From assembly GCA_030697665.1 (NCBI GenBank), contig JAUYPJ010000098.1, positions 1 through 64,000 of the forward strand: a stretch of DNA of 64,000 nt, in the 5' to 3' direction. The DNA is from Candidatus Omnitrophota bacterium. GTDB taxonomy: Bacteria; Omnitrophota; Gorgyraeia; Aquiviventales; Aquiviventaceae. A model generated the notes under the pieces. That model saw only the letters and a program-made list of their open reading frames with translations. It searched no databases and was not told where the DNA came from. The position numbers and the translations under genes are program-made. Of the stretch, positions 28,752 to 38,418 are shown one piece after another (the first letter of the stretch is position 1; every line of letters begins with the position of its first letter).

Positions 28752-29609
28752 CTACTGACCACTTCTGGTCTCGCTGAGATAGTTGATGAACCTGGCCACC
28801 GTCGCCTTGAGCTGTCGACGATGGACGATGAGGTCGATGAGGCCGTGGCTGAGGAGAAACTCGGCGCGCTGAAACCCTTCAGGGAGCTTCTGGCGAATCG
28901 TCTGCTCGATGACCCGCGGGCCCGTAAATCCAATGAGCGCCTTGGGCTCCGCCAGGATCAGATCCCCGAGCGAGGCGAAGCTGGCCAAGACCCCCGCCAT
29001 CGTCGGGTGCGTCAGGATGGAGATGAACAGGCCGCCCTGGGCGTCGAACCGCATCAGGGCGCTCGCCGTCTTGGCCATCTGCATCAGGCTCAGCATGCCC
29101 TCCTGCATTCGGGCCCCCCCGCCCGAGCCGGAGACGATCACGAGGGGCAGATGAGCGGCGGTGGCTCGCTCAATGGCCCGTGTCAGCCGCTCCCCCACCA
29201 CGGATCCCATCGAGCCCATCATGAAGCGCGAGTCGGTGATCCCGAGGACCACCTCGCGGCCCTCGAGCCGTCCCCGGCCGGTGAGACACGCATCCGTCAT
29301 GCCGCAGGCCCGCTGCTCCTCGACGACTTTCTGCGCATAGGGCGTCGGGAGGCCGAACCCCAGGGGATCCACTGGGAAGAGATCCGCATCCCACTCTTCA
29401 AACGTCCCCTCGTCGATCAGCACGCGGGCTCGCTGGGGAGCCGATAAGGGAAGATGAGAGTCGCACTTCGGGCAGACACGGAGATTCTCTTCAAGCGCCT
29501 TGTTGTAAATGAGCTGGCCGCAGGAGTCGCACTTGGTCCAAAGCCCTGAAGGGATCTCCTGTTTGGATCTGCGAGCAAACGTCGGCCGTCGTCGGTTGAA
29601 CAGCTTCAT
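28752..29609 (-). CDS. accD: Acetyl-CoA carboxylase carboxyltransferase subunit beta
   Basis: CDSCGQLIYNKALEENLRVCPKCDSHLPL zinc finger; GSGGGARMQEGMLSLMQM. Confidence 0.95.
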   Translation of the reverse strand: MKLFNRRRPTFARRSKQEIPSGLWTKCDSCGQLIYNKALEENLRVCPKCDSHLPLSAPQRARVLIDEGTFEEWDADLFPVDPLGFGLPTPYAQKVVEEQRACGMTDACLTGRGRLEGREVVLGITDSRFMMGSMGSVVGERLTRAIERATAAHLPLVIVSGSGGGARMQEGMLSLMQMAKTASALMRFDAQGGLFISILTHPTMAGVLASFASLGDLILAEPKALIGFTGPRVIEQTIRQKLPEGFQRAEFLLSHGLIDLIVHRRQLKATVARFINYLSETRSGQ

Positions 29610-29661
29610 CTGCTGGCAATGGCGGCGCCGCCCGGGACATCCCTCGTGGCTCGATGCAAAC

Positions 29662-29803
29662 TAAATGCGCCCAAGAATGCACGTTAACATACTGGGGCGC
29701 ATTTACCCTGAGCGAAGTCGAAGGGTAACCCCTCGACTCGCTTTGCTCGCTCGGGGTAAATGGAACCCCCCTGAATGTGAAGGTGCCTTGGTGGTTCCAT
29801 TTA
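29662..29803. repeat. TAAATG triple-hairpin element, copy A
   Basis: TAAATGCGCCC...GGGGCGCATTTA / CCCTGAGCG...CTCGGGG / TAAATGGAACC...GGTGGTTCCATTTA. Confidence 0.9.
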
Positions 29804-29906
29804 GGAGACGATGCGACAAAGCACAGTATGGTAACACAGCGCTCGGAAGGCCGTCAATCAACCGTCAACCGTCAACTGACTGTTCGTTGACAGTCTGTGG
29901 AGGGCC

Positions 29907-30677
29907 GTGTTATGCTGCCCGTCAATGCTGAACCCATTCCGTCGCAGCCCCCTCGCACTCGTCAACCTCCTCTACCCTCCCGCCTGCCTGCTCTGTTCAG
30001 CGCGGCTGCCCGAACGCCCCGCAGCCGACGCACCCACTGGGGTCGTCTGCGAGGCCTGTGCGGAGGCGATGCCCCGAAGCGGAAGGCCCATCTGCTCCTG
30101 CTGTGGCGTGGGGCTGCCGGGAGCGTTCGATGCGATCCTCCGGTGCCCCCGATGCCGCACCAGGCCCTTCGTGTTCGACCTGGCCAGAGCCCCGTGGCGG
30201 TATGCCGGCGTGGCGCGAGAGGCGATCCACCGGTTCAAATACCAGCGACGCTGGCGCTTGGGCCGCTGGTTGTCGGAGGGGATGGTGACGATCGCGCGAT
30301 CCTCGCTGCCGTTGGACGAGGTCGACGCGGTGCTGCCGGTTCCGCTCCATTGGCTCAAACGCCGGGTGAAGGGCGAGAACCCCGCAGAGCTCCTCGCCCG
30401 CTGCGTCGCCTGCGCCCTCAAGAAGGCCGTCCTGCCTCATGCGCTGAGGCGGACCCGATGGACCACGTCGCAAACGCGCCTGTCGTGGCCTGCGCGCTCG
30501 CGGAATGTCCGCGCGGCGTTTGCGGCCGGCGCCGCCGTCGCCAACCGAACCCTCCTGCTCGTTGATGACGTGCTCACCAGCGGGGCCACTGCGCAGGCCT
30601 GCGCCGCCGCGCTCAAGACGGCCGGGGCGCGCCGGGTGTTCGTCCTCACGGCGGCCCGCACGCCCCTCGCCCGATGA
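29907..30677 (+). CDS. ComF family phosphoribosyltransferase
   Basis: CLLCSARLPE...ICSCCG...CPRC zinc-finger and LLLVDDVLTSGAT PRPP motif. Confidence 0.9.
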   Translation: MLCCPSMLNPFRRSPLALVNLLYPPACLLCSARLPERPAADAPTGVVCEACAEAMPRSGRPICSCCGVGLPGAFDAILRCPRCRTRPFVFDLARAPWRYAGVAREAIHRFKYQRRWRLGRWLSEGMVTIARSSLPLDEVDAVLPVPLHWLKRRVKGENPAELLARCVACALKKAVLPHALRRTRWTTSQTRLSWPARSRNVRAAFAAGAAVANRTLLLVDDVLTSGATAQACAAALKTAGARRVFVLTAARTPLAR

Positions 30678-30684
30678 CCCTGCG

Positions 30685-30766
30685 AGAAATTGCGGATTGC
30701 GGATTGCGGATTGCGGACTCAGCTTTCCTCAATCCGAAATCCGAAATCCGAAATCCGAAATCCGGT
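30685..30766. repeat. Word repeat: (ATTGCGG)n followed by (AATCCGA)n hairpin
   Basis: attgcggattgcggattgcggattgcgg ... aatccgaaatccgaaatccgaaatccgaaatccg. Confidence 0.85.
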
Positions 30767-30768
30767 TG

Positions 30769-31857
30769 ATGAGGATCCTCCGGACGTACCTCCTGCAGGA
30801 GCACGCGCTGCCGTTCTTCATTACGATCGGCGGCCTAACCGGGGTGCTGCTCGTCGGCAACCTAGTGAAGTTCGCCGAGCTCGTCATCGCCAAGGGCGTC
30901 AGCCCCTTCGACATCGTTCGACTCGTCCTCTACCTCATCCCCTCCATGCTCACGTTCACCGTGCCGATGGCATGCCTGATCGCCATGGTGCTCGCCTTCG
31001 GGCGCTTGAGCACGGATTACGAGCTGATCGCAATCCGGGCCTCGGGAATCGCCCCGCTGCGCCTGGCCGTTCCGATGCTGGTCGCCGGCGTGGTCCTGAG
31101 CGGCCTGATGCTCGTCGTCAACGACCGCCTCGTCCCCCACGCCCACCTCGCGTTTCGACGGCAGCTCAAGGCCATCGGGGTCAAGCGGCCGGCCGCCTAT
31201 CTGGAAGCGGGAACGTTCATCAAGGAGTTCCCGCCGTACATCCTCTTCGTGTATCAGGTGGAAGGGCAGAAGCTGTACCATGTGCGCATCTATGAGCCGC
31301 AACCCAACGGGCCCACGCGGACCGTGATCGCGGAGCGGGGGGAGTTCGCGCCGCTGCCCAATCGGCGGGGCGTGCACCTCCATCTCTACGATGGCACGGT
31401 GGATGAGTGGGATCCGCTCCGCCCCGGGGCCTTCTATAAGGCCGCGTTCACCACCTACACGATGACCCTCCGTTCGGAAGGAGACCCGGCCCAGATGGGC
31501 AAGAAGGTCAAGGAGCTGACCTTCAAGGAGCTCTCGACCGAGCGGGGGCGGCTCGTCGCTGAGGGCATCGACGCCCTCCCCGTGAGCCTGGAGCTCCACC
31601 GCAAGATCGCCTCCTCGTTCGCCGTGATCATCTTCGTCGCCTTCGGCCTCGTCTTCGGCCTCCGCGCGCATCACCATGAACGGCTGACCACCTTTGTGTG
31701 GGTCCTGGGCCTCTTCCTCCTCTACTACCTCAGCGTCATCGGGATGAACGCCGTCGCGCTCAAGGGGTGGCTGCCCTCCTGGCTCGCCATGTGGGTTCCG
31801 AACCTCATCAGCGGAGGCTTCGGGGGCGTGCTCTTGGCCAAGACGGTTCGCCGCTAA
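30769..31857 (+). CDS. lptF: LptF/LptG family permease
   Basis: MRILRTYLLQEHALPFFITIGGLTGVLLVGNLVKFAELV; internal ATG chosen; TAA stop is the first codon of repeat copy B. Confidence 0.85.
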   Translation: MRILRTYLLQEHALPFFITIGGLTGVLLVGNLVKFAELVIAKGVSPFDIVRLVLYLIPSMLTFTVPMACLIAMVLAFGRLSTDYELIAIRASGIAPLRLAVPMLVAGVVLSGLMLVVNDRLVPHAHLAFRRQLKAIGVKRPAAYLEAGTFIKEFPPYILFVYQVEGQKLYHVRIYEPQPNGPTRTVIAERGEFAPLPNRRGVHLHLYDGTVDEWDPLRPGAFYKAAFTTYTMTLRSEGDPAQMGKKVKELTFKELSTERGRLVAEGIDALPVSLELHRKIASSFAVIIFVAFGLVFGLRAHHHERLTTFVWVLGLFLLYYLSVIGMNAVALKGWLPSWLAMWVPNLISGGFGGVLLAKTVRR

Positions 31858-31988
31858 ATGGAACCGCCCATGCACCGTAACATTCGGGGTGGTTCCATTT
31901 ACCCCGAGGAGCTATGCGACGAGGGGTTACCCCTCGCTAGCGCTTGGGGTAAATGCGCAATGTTCAATTGCATTCGTGGGCGCATTTA
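31855..31988. repeat. TAAATG triple-hairpin element, copy B
   Basis: TAAATGGAACCGCCC...GGGTGGTTCCATTTA + CCCCGAGG...GGGG + TAAATGCGC...GGGCGCATTTA. Confidence 0.9.
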
Positions 31989-31996
31989 ACTCCTCC

Positions 31997-33079
31997 ATGC
32001 GCATCCTTGACCGGTATGCCGTCCGACAGCTCCTGCCCGTCTGGCTCTGGTGCCTGTTCGTGTTTGTCTTCCTGAGCTGCCTCATCGACCTCGTCGAACA
32101 CCTGGATGAGATCCTTCGCTACCACATTCCCTTCGAGGTGATCGTCACGTATTACGTGAACTTCATCCCGCTCGTGGCGGTTCGGACCTCCCCGCTGGCG
32201 ATCCTGTTCAGCGTGGCGTTCGTGGCGAGCCGGCTGGCCCGTCACCAGGAGTTCCTGGCCATGAATGCCAGCGGGGTGAGCCTGCTGCAAGCCAGCGTCC
32301 CCTTCCTGTTCGCCGGCTGGCTGGTCAGCCTGTGCGTTTTTCTCATCAATGACCGGATCGTGCCGCGCGCCGCCGGCACGTATGAACGGCTGCGCCAGGA
32401 GGCGTTTCGAGGACGTCAGCCGGAGGAGGCCATCGAAAACGTCGCCGTGCTTGACGTGTTCAACCGCCTCTACCATGCCCGCCAACTCAACCTGGCGGGC
32501 CGGGAGCTCCACGACCTCACCATTTTGGAGCATGACCAGCGCAACCAACCGACGAAAAACCTCTACGCCAACCGGGCGATCTGGACGGCACACGGATGGC
32601 TGCTGCTCTATGGAAGGATCTATCGCGTGGGGGCCGGGGGACGCCTGCGGGGGGAGCCGGAGCCGTTCGTGGAGCGCCTGATCGCCTACCCGGTCACGCC
32701 GGAGTCGTTCACCCAACCCGAAGCGCACCCCGCTACGATGCGCTATGGCGCGTTGCGCTTCCTCATCACGCGCTTGCAGCAGACCGGCATCGCCAACGTC
32801 CGTCGCCACCAGGTCGAGCTGGCCTCGAAGCTGACCTTCCCCCTGATGAACATGATCATCTGCCTGATCGGCTTTGTCTGGTCCACGCAGCCTCAGTTCA
32901 AAGGCAACCTCAAAGGTCTGGCGGTGAGTTTGGGGTGGGGACTGCTCTATTACGCCCTGGACGGCGTGGGCAGGGGGCTTGCGGAAGTGGTGCGGCTGGT
33001 GCCGGTGGCGCTTGTGGTGTGGACGCCGCACGTGCTGGCCGTGTGGTGGTGCGTGCGGCGATTGCGCCGCAGCGCCTAA
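31997..33079 (+). CDS. lptG: LptF/LptG family permease
   Basis: MRILDRYAVRQLLPVWLWCLFVFVFLSCLIDLVEHLDEIL; TAA stop is start of repeat copy C. Confidence 0.87.
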   Translation: MRILDRYAVRQLLPVWLWCLFVFVFLSCLIDLVEHLDEILRYHIPFEVIVTYYVNFIPLVAVRTSPLAILFSVAFVASRLARHQEFLAMNASGVSLLQASVPFLFAGWLVSLCVFLINDRIVPRAAGTYERLRQEAFRGRQPEEAIENVAVLDVFNRLYHARQLNLAGRELHDLTILEHDQRNQPTKNLYANRAIWTAHGWLLLYGRIYRVGAGGRLRGEPEPFVERLIAYPVTPESFTQPEAHPATMRYGALRFLITRLQQTGIANVRRHQVELASKLTFPLMNMIICLIGFVWSTQPQFKGNLKGLAVSLGWGLLYYALDGVGRGLAEVVRLVPVALVVWTPHVLAVWWCVRRLRRSA

Positions 33080-33220
33080 ATGGAACCACCAATGCAACTT
33101 GACGTTTCCAGGTGGTTCCATTTACCCCGAGGAGCATTTGCGACGGGGGGTAACCCCTCGCTATCGCTCGGGGTAAATGGAACCCACTCGAATGTTAACA
33201 TGCAATGTGGGTTCCATTTA
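33077..33220. repeat. TAAATG triple-hairpin element, copy C
   Basis: Both ends supply TAA stop codons to the convergent lptG and ahcY genes. Confidence 0.92.
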
Positions 33221-34609
33221 GGTGCCGATCTCCCAGCTGGAGAGGTACGTCTGCTGCGCGCGCGTCAACCGATCCACTGACACCCCGAGCGCCGCCAGCT
33301 TCAGCCGGGCGATCTGCTGGTCGATCGTCCGGGGAACCGGGTAGACGTGCGGCGGCATGCGGTGAGCCCGCCTCACGAGATACTCCGAGGCAAGCGCCTG
33401 GTTGGCGAACGACATATCCATCACGCCGGGGGGATGCCCCTCCGCGCAGGCCAGGTTCACCAGCCGGCCCTCTCCTAAGACGTTGATGCGGCGGCCGTCC
33501 TTCAGGATGTACTGGTCGATGCCGTTGCGCATCCGCTGATGCCGCGCGGACAACCGCTTCAGGGCGGTCAGATCGATCTCGACGTCGAAATGGCCTGCGT
33601 TGGCGACAATGGCGCCATCCTTCATGCGGGCAAAATGCGGCGCCGTGAGGACCTGGCAGCAGCCGGTCACCGTCACGAAGAGATCGCCGCGCCGCGCCGC
33701 CGCATCGAGCCGCATGACCTGAAAGCCATCCATGACCGCCTCGAGGGCCCGCACCGGCTCCACTTCCGTCACGATGACCTGGGCGCCCATCCCTCTGGCG
33801 CGCTGGGCGAGCCCCTTCCCGCACCACCCATACCCACAGACGACAAACACCGATCCCGCCAAGAGCTGGTTCGTGGCCCGCAGGATGCCGTCGATCGTGG
33901 ACTGCCCGGTCCCATACCGGTTATCGAACAGGTGCTTCGTGTCCGCGTCGTTGACGGCAATGACCGGATAGCGCAGCTTCCGCTGGGCATCGAGGCTTCG
34001 CAACCGGATGACGCCGGTCGTCGTCTCCTCCGTGCCGCCGATCACGTCCCCTCCGAAGCGGTGCGGCTGCTGATGGATGGTGGAGACCAGATCCGCCCCG
34101 TCATCCATGGTGAGATGCGGGGAGATCGACAGCGCGGCATGGAGATGGTCATAGTAGGTCCGCCGGTCTTCGCCGCGGATGGCGTACACGCTGATCCCGC
34201 CCTCCCGGACGAGGCTTGCGGCCACGTCATCCTGCGTGGAGAGCGGGTTCGACGCGCAGAGGGCCACCTGGGCCCCGGCGGCCTTCAGCGTAAGCATCAG
34301 GTGGGCCGTCTCCGTGGTCACGTGGAGACAACACGCGATTCGGATGCCCTTCAACGGCTTGGTCCGCGCCACGCGGGAACGGATCTGCAGCAGCACCGGC
34401 ATCTGCCGCTCGGCCCAGGTGATCTTCGCGCTCCCGGACCGCGCCAGGGCGAGGCGCTGAATATGTGATCGGGGCGGTCGAATGGCGGCACCTCCTCTCC
34501 GACGGGGCTCCCGCAAACTCACGGCCGGCCCCAGGGAATCAGTGATGACGGGCGGCGCGCTTGATTTCATCGACGCGGTCCAGCTCTTCCCACGTAAAGC
34601 CGTTACCAT
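33218..34609 (-). CDS. ahcY: Adenosylhomocysteinase (start uncertain, probably further downstream)
   Basis: [50 protein letters not shown]-term overlaps metK 3' end. Confidence 0.93.
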   Translation of the reverse strand: MVTALRGKSWTASMKSSAPPVITDSLGPAVSLREPRRRGGAAIRPPRSHIQRLALARSGSAKITWAERQMPVLLQIRSRVARTKPLKGIRIACCLHVTTETAHLMLTLKAAGAQVALCASNPLSTQDDVAASLVREGGISVYAIRGEDRRTYYDHLHAALSISPHLTMDDGADLVSTIHQQPHRFGGDVIGGTEETTTGVIRLRSLDAQRKLRYPVIAVNDADTKHLFDNRYGTGQSTIDGILRATNQLLAGSVFVVCGYGWCGKGLAQRARGMGAQVIVTEVEPVRALEAVMDGFQVMRLDAAARRGDLFVTVTGCCQVLTAPHFARMKDGAIVANAGHFDVEIDLTALKRLSARHQRMRNGIDQYILKDGRRINVLGEGRLVNLACAEGHPPGVMDMSFANQALASEYLVRRAHRMPPHVYPVPRTIDQQIARLKLAALGVSVDRLTRAQQTYLSSWEIGT

Positions 34610-35684
34610 CGCGGCCGAAATGGCCGTACGCGGCGGTTTTCAGGTAAATCGGGCGCCGCAGCTTCAACGTCCTGATGATGCCGGCCGGCGTCAAATCGAA
34701 CAGCTCGCGGATGAGCTTGACGAGGCTCTGGTCCGACAACCGGCCTGTGCCATGCGTATTCACCATGATCGACACGGGCTCCGCCACCCCGATGGCGTAC
34801 GCCAACTGAATCTCGCACTTCTCCGCCACGCCCGCCGCCACGAGGTTCTTCGCCACATAGCGGGCCATGTAGGCCGCTGAGCGATCGACTTTCGTGGGGT
34901 CCTTGCCCGAGAAGGCGCCTCCCCCATGGCCGATGATCCCGCCGTAGGTGTCCATGATGATCTTCCGGCCGGTCAACCCCGTATCCCCCATCGGTCCGCC
35001 GACCTCGAACCGGCCCGTCGGGTTGACGAACACCTTCGTCCGCCGATCCAGCCAGTGCTTCGGCACGACCGGTTCCATGACGAGCCGCTTCATATCCGAG
35101 CGAATCTTGGCCAGGGACACCCCGGCCTTGTGGTGGGCGCTCACCACCACCGCTTCGAGCCGGGCGGCATGGCCGTCGTGGTACTCCACGGTGACTTGAG
35201 TCTTCCCATCCGGCCGGAGGTAGTCCACCAGGCGCTGCTTGCGGACTTCCGCAAGGCGCTTTGAGAGGTGGTGGGCCAGCATGATGGGCAGCGGCATGAA
35301 CTCCGGCGTTTCGTTCGTCGCGTAGCCAAACATCATGCCCTGGTCTCCCGCGCCGCCGCGATCCACCCCTAGGGCGATATCCGGCGACTGCGCCTGGATG
35401 GCCGTGGCGACGCCGCACGTCCTGTAGGCAAACCCGTGCTCGGGCTCCACGTACCCGATGTTCCGGATCGTCTCTCGGACGATCTGGGGGATCTCGATAT
35501 AACAGGAGGTCGTGATCTCCCCCGCCACAAAGGCGATCCCTGTGGTCACGACGGTCTCGCAGGCCACCCGCCCATTCGGATCCTTCTCATAGATCGCATC
35601 CAGGATCGCGTCAGAGATCTGGTCCGCCATCTTATCCGGATGGCCTTCCGTGACCGACTCCGACGTGAATAGGTGCCGCCTCAT
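34539..35684 (-). CDS. metK: S-adenosylmethionine synthetase
   Basis: [60 protein letters not shown]. Confidence 0.96.
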   Translation of the reverse strand: MRRHLFTSESVTEGHPDKMADQISDAILDAIYEKDPNGRVACETVVTTGIAFVAGEITTSCYIEIPQIVRETIRNIGYVEPEHGFAYRTCGVATAIQAQSPDIALGVDRGGAGDQGMMFGYATNETPEFMPLPIMLAHHLSKRLAEVRKQRLVDYLRPDGKTQVTVEYHDGHAARLEAVVVSAHHKAGVSLAKIRSDMKRLVMEPVVPKHWLDRRTKVFVNPTGRFEVGGPMGDTGLTGRKIIMDTYGGIIGHGGGAFSGKDPTKVDRSAAYMARYVAKNLVAAGVAEKCEIQLAYAIGVAEPVSIMVNTHGTGRLSDQSLVKLIRELFDLTPAGIIRTLKLRRPIYLKTAAYGHFGRDGNGFTWEELDRVDEIKRAARHH

Positions 35685-35768
35685 GCTCCCCTCCCTTGCT
35701 TTGTTCGCCGTGCGCAACGCTCCTCAAATCGACACGATGGTGTCGTCGAGCCGTTGACTGCCTACCGC

Positions 35769-36545
35769 CTACTGACGACTGCCTACTGGCTGAGATGGCC
35801 ACTCCCGGACCACGGTCCGATAGGCCTCAGGGGTGCCGATATCATACCACGTGCCGCGCATCATGACACCGTACACGGGGCCCCGACGGACCAACCAGCC
35901 GATGAAGTAGCCCGGGGCGTCGCCGCGTTCCCCCTCCTCTAGAAACTGTCGGATCGTTCCCCGCATGGCCGAGGGAAAATAGTACACGCACAGGGCGACG
36001 TCCCTGGAGGGGGGCTGCGGGGATTTTTCCACAAAGGCGGTGATCCGCGACCGCGCATTGCGCGTCACCACCCCAAATTGCGTCGCCGCGTTCCGGGAAG
36101 GGGCCCTCCAGAGGGCCACGCTGGGCGCCGGGCGATGGCGTCTGGCCGCCGAGATGAACGAGGCAAGCGACCAGCTGAACAGGTTATCCGTCCCGATCAC
36201 CAGCAGGTCATCCCTCGGATCGATCGTCCGAGCCGCGAGGAGCAGATCCCCGATGGCCCCCAGTCGCGTCCGCGCCGATGTCGTCCCATCATCCAGCACC
36301 TCGAGATCCGCTCCACGGGCGCGCCGCCAGGCGCGAAACCGCCCGGCAAACCGGTGGTTGGTCACCAGGATGCGCCGGTGAAGCTGCGGCACGCGGCTCA
36401 CGGAGGAGACCACCTCATCCAAGATCACGCGCGGAGGCTGCCGTCCCTTCGACCCCAACCGCAGCAGCGCCTTGGGACAGCGCTTTGTCAACGGGTACAG
36501 CCGGGTCGCGTACCCCGCCGACAACAAAACGGCCGTGATCGGCAT
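35769..36545 (-). CDS. Nucleotidyltransferase (sugar-phosphate)
   Basis: MPITAVLLSAGYATRLYPLTKRCPKALLRLGSK. Confidence 0.85.
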   Translation of the reverse strand: MPITAVLLSAGYATRLYPLTKRCPKALLRLGSKGRQPPRVILDEVVSSVSRVPQLHRRILVTNHRFAGRFRAWRRARGADLEVLDDGTTSARTRLGAIGDLLLAARTIDPRDDLLVIGTDNLFSWSLASFISAARRHRPAPSVALWRAPSRNAATQFGVVTRNARSRITAFVEKSPQPPSRDVALCVYYFPSAMRGTIRQFLEEGERGDAPGYFIGWLVRRGPVYGVMMRGTWYDIGTPEAYRTVVREWPSQPVGSRQ

Positions 36546-36561
36546 GCCGCGAGACCCCTGG

Positions 36562-38313
36562 CTATTCCGCCAACCCTGGAACGGCCTGCTTGAGGGTGGC
36601 CTGCAAGAAGGCCTCAACCTCCTTGCCGGTGCGCAACGTCAACACCTGGTCCACGACGGAGCGGGCAAACGAGTATTCCACCGACCGGATCACCTGCTTG
36701 ACGATCGGCAACTGGACCGGCGAGGTGGAAAACTCATCCAGCCCCAGCCCCAAGAGCAGGAGACTCAGGGGGGGCTCCCCCGCCATCTCCCCGCACATGC
36801 CGACCCAGATCTTCGCGGCGTGCCCCACCTCAATGATCTGCTTGACGAGCCGCAGGATCGCCGGGTGGGTCGGCTCGTACAGGTAGGCGATCTTCTCGTT
36901 CACCCGGTCGACCGCCAGCGCGTACTGAATCAGGTCGTTGGTGCCGATGGAGAAAAAATCGACGTCGTGGGCGAGGAGATCGCACGTGAGGGCGGCGGAG
37001 GGCACCTCGATCATCGCCCCGACCTCGAGCGACTCGGCCACCGGGACGCCTTCCCGGAGGAGCTCCTGGCGGACGTCATGGAGGATCTCGTTGGCGCGAC
37101 GCAGCTCTTCGACGCCGGAGATCATGGGGTACATCAGCTTCAGGTTGCCGTGGACGCTGGCCCGCAGCACGGCGCGGAGCTGAATGCGGAAGAGATCCGG
37201 CCGCGCCAGGCTGAACCGGATCGCCCGCCACCCCATGAAGGGGTTCATCTCCGAGGCGACCTCGAGACGGGAGAGGAATTTGTCCCCCCCGAGGTCCATC
37301 GTCCGGATGATCACCGGGTGCGGGTGCAGCCGTGTGGCGACCGAGCTGTAGGCCTCGTACTGCTCCTCCTCCGTGGGCAGATCGGAGCGGTTGAGGTACA
37401 AGAACTCCGTCCGGAACAGGCCGATGCCTTCGGCCCCGTGGGCGATGACCGACGGGACCTCATCGGGCAGCTCGATGTTGGCCGATAAGACCACCCGATG
37501 GTGGTCCAGCGTCTCCGCGGGGAGATCCTTCAGGTGCAGGAGCTGGCGGGTGATCTCGTGGTACCGCCGCCGCTCCAGCTCGTAGCGCTGGATGGTCGGG
37601 GGATCCGGATCCACGATGACCTCGCCGTGGGTCCCGTCGACAATCACGAGATCCCCGGTCCGGATCCGCCTCGTCACCGACTCCAGGCCCACGACGGCGG
37701 GGATCTCAAGCGACTTGGCCATGATCGCGGTATGGCTGGTGCGGCCGCCGATATCGGTCACAAAAGCCAGGACGTGCCCCTTGCGCATCTGCGCGGTCTC
37801 GGAGGGGGAGAGATCCCGCGCCACGACCACCACCGACTCCTCAAGCTGCGCCAGCATGTCGGTGCGCTTGCCCAACAGGTTGCGGAGGACCCGCTTGCGG
37901 ACGTCATCGATATCCGCGGTGCGCTCCCGCAGGTACTCATCCCCCGCCCTGGAGAACGCCCTGAGGTGGCGATGCACCACGTCGTTGAAAATCGCCTCGA
38001 CGTTGAGCCGTTGGGTCTTGAGCCCGTTGATGATCTCCTCGCGCAACGATTGGTCCTCCAGCACCAGCAGGTGGGCGTTCAGGATCTCCGCATGCTCCTG
38101 TCCCAGGTCCTTGGACAGCTTCTTCTGGATGCCACGGATCTGATGGCGCGTTTTGATGAGCGCCTCTTCCAGGCGGAGGACTTCGGCCGGAACCTGCTCC
38201 TCGGTGATGGAACGCCGCGGCAGCGTCAGCTCCTCCATATCGAAGAACAGCGCTTTACCCATGGCGACTCCGGGGGCCGCAGGAATGCCTTTGAGGCGCG
38301 TCGTGGACGGCAT
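36562..38313 (-). CDS. ptsI: Phosphoenolpyruvate-protein phosphotransferase (PTS EI)
   Basis: GIPAAPGVAMGKALFF, TDIGGRTSHTAIMAKSLEIPAVVG, GIGLFRTEFLY, SIGTNDLIQYALAVDR. Confidence 0.95.
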   Translation of the reverse strand: MPSTTRLKGIPAAPGVAMGKALFFDMEELTLPRRSITEEQVPAEVLRLEEALIKTRHQIRGIQKKLSKDLGQEHAEILNAHLLVLEDQSLREEIINGLKTQRLNVEAIFNDVVHRHLRAFSRAGDEYLRERTADIDDVRKRVLRNLLGKRTDMLAQLEESVVVVARDLSPSETAQMRKGHVLAFVTDIGGRTSHTAIMAKSLEIPAVVGLESVTRRIRTGDLVIVDGTHGEVIVDPDPPTIQRYELERRRYHEITRQLLHLKDLPAETLDHHRVVLSANIELPDEVPSVIAHGAEGIGLFRTEFLYLNRSDLPTEEEQYEAYSSVATRLHPHPVIIRTMDLGGDKFLSRLEVASEMNPFMGWRAIRFSLARPDLFRIQLRAVLRASVHGNLKLMYPMISGVEELRRANEILHDVRQELLREGVPVAESLEVGAMIEVPSAALTCDLLAHDVDFFSIGTNDLIQYALAVDRVNEKIAYLYEPTHPAILRLVKQIIEVGHAAKIWVGMCGEMAGEPPLSLLLLGLGLDEFSTSPVQLPIVKQVIRSVEYSFARSVVDQVLTLRTGKEVEAFLQATLKQAVPGLAE

Positions 38314-38418
38314 CCTACCACTCCACATTGCCAATTGCGGATTGCGAATTGCGGATTGACGAGATGGAAACAGATGGATGAGGGGCAGGCAGGCGCAATC
38401 CGAAATGTCGTGGGGGGG

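Noticed and set aside
31964-33121. 385-aa minus-strand ORF
   Set aside because: Antisense to lptG; no motif, composition typical of a shadow ORF.
35685-35768. Possible SAM riboswitch upstream of metK
   Set aside because: Short gap dominated by a CTACTGCCTACTG word repeat; no SAM-I/SAM-II-like core seen.
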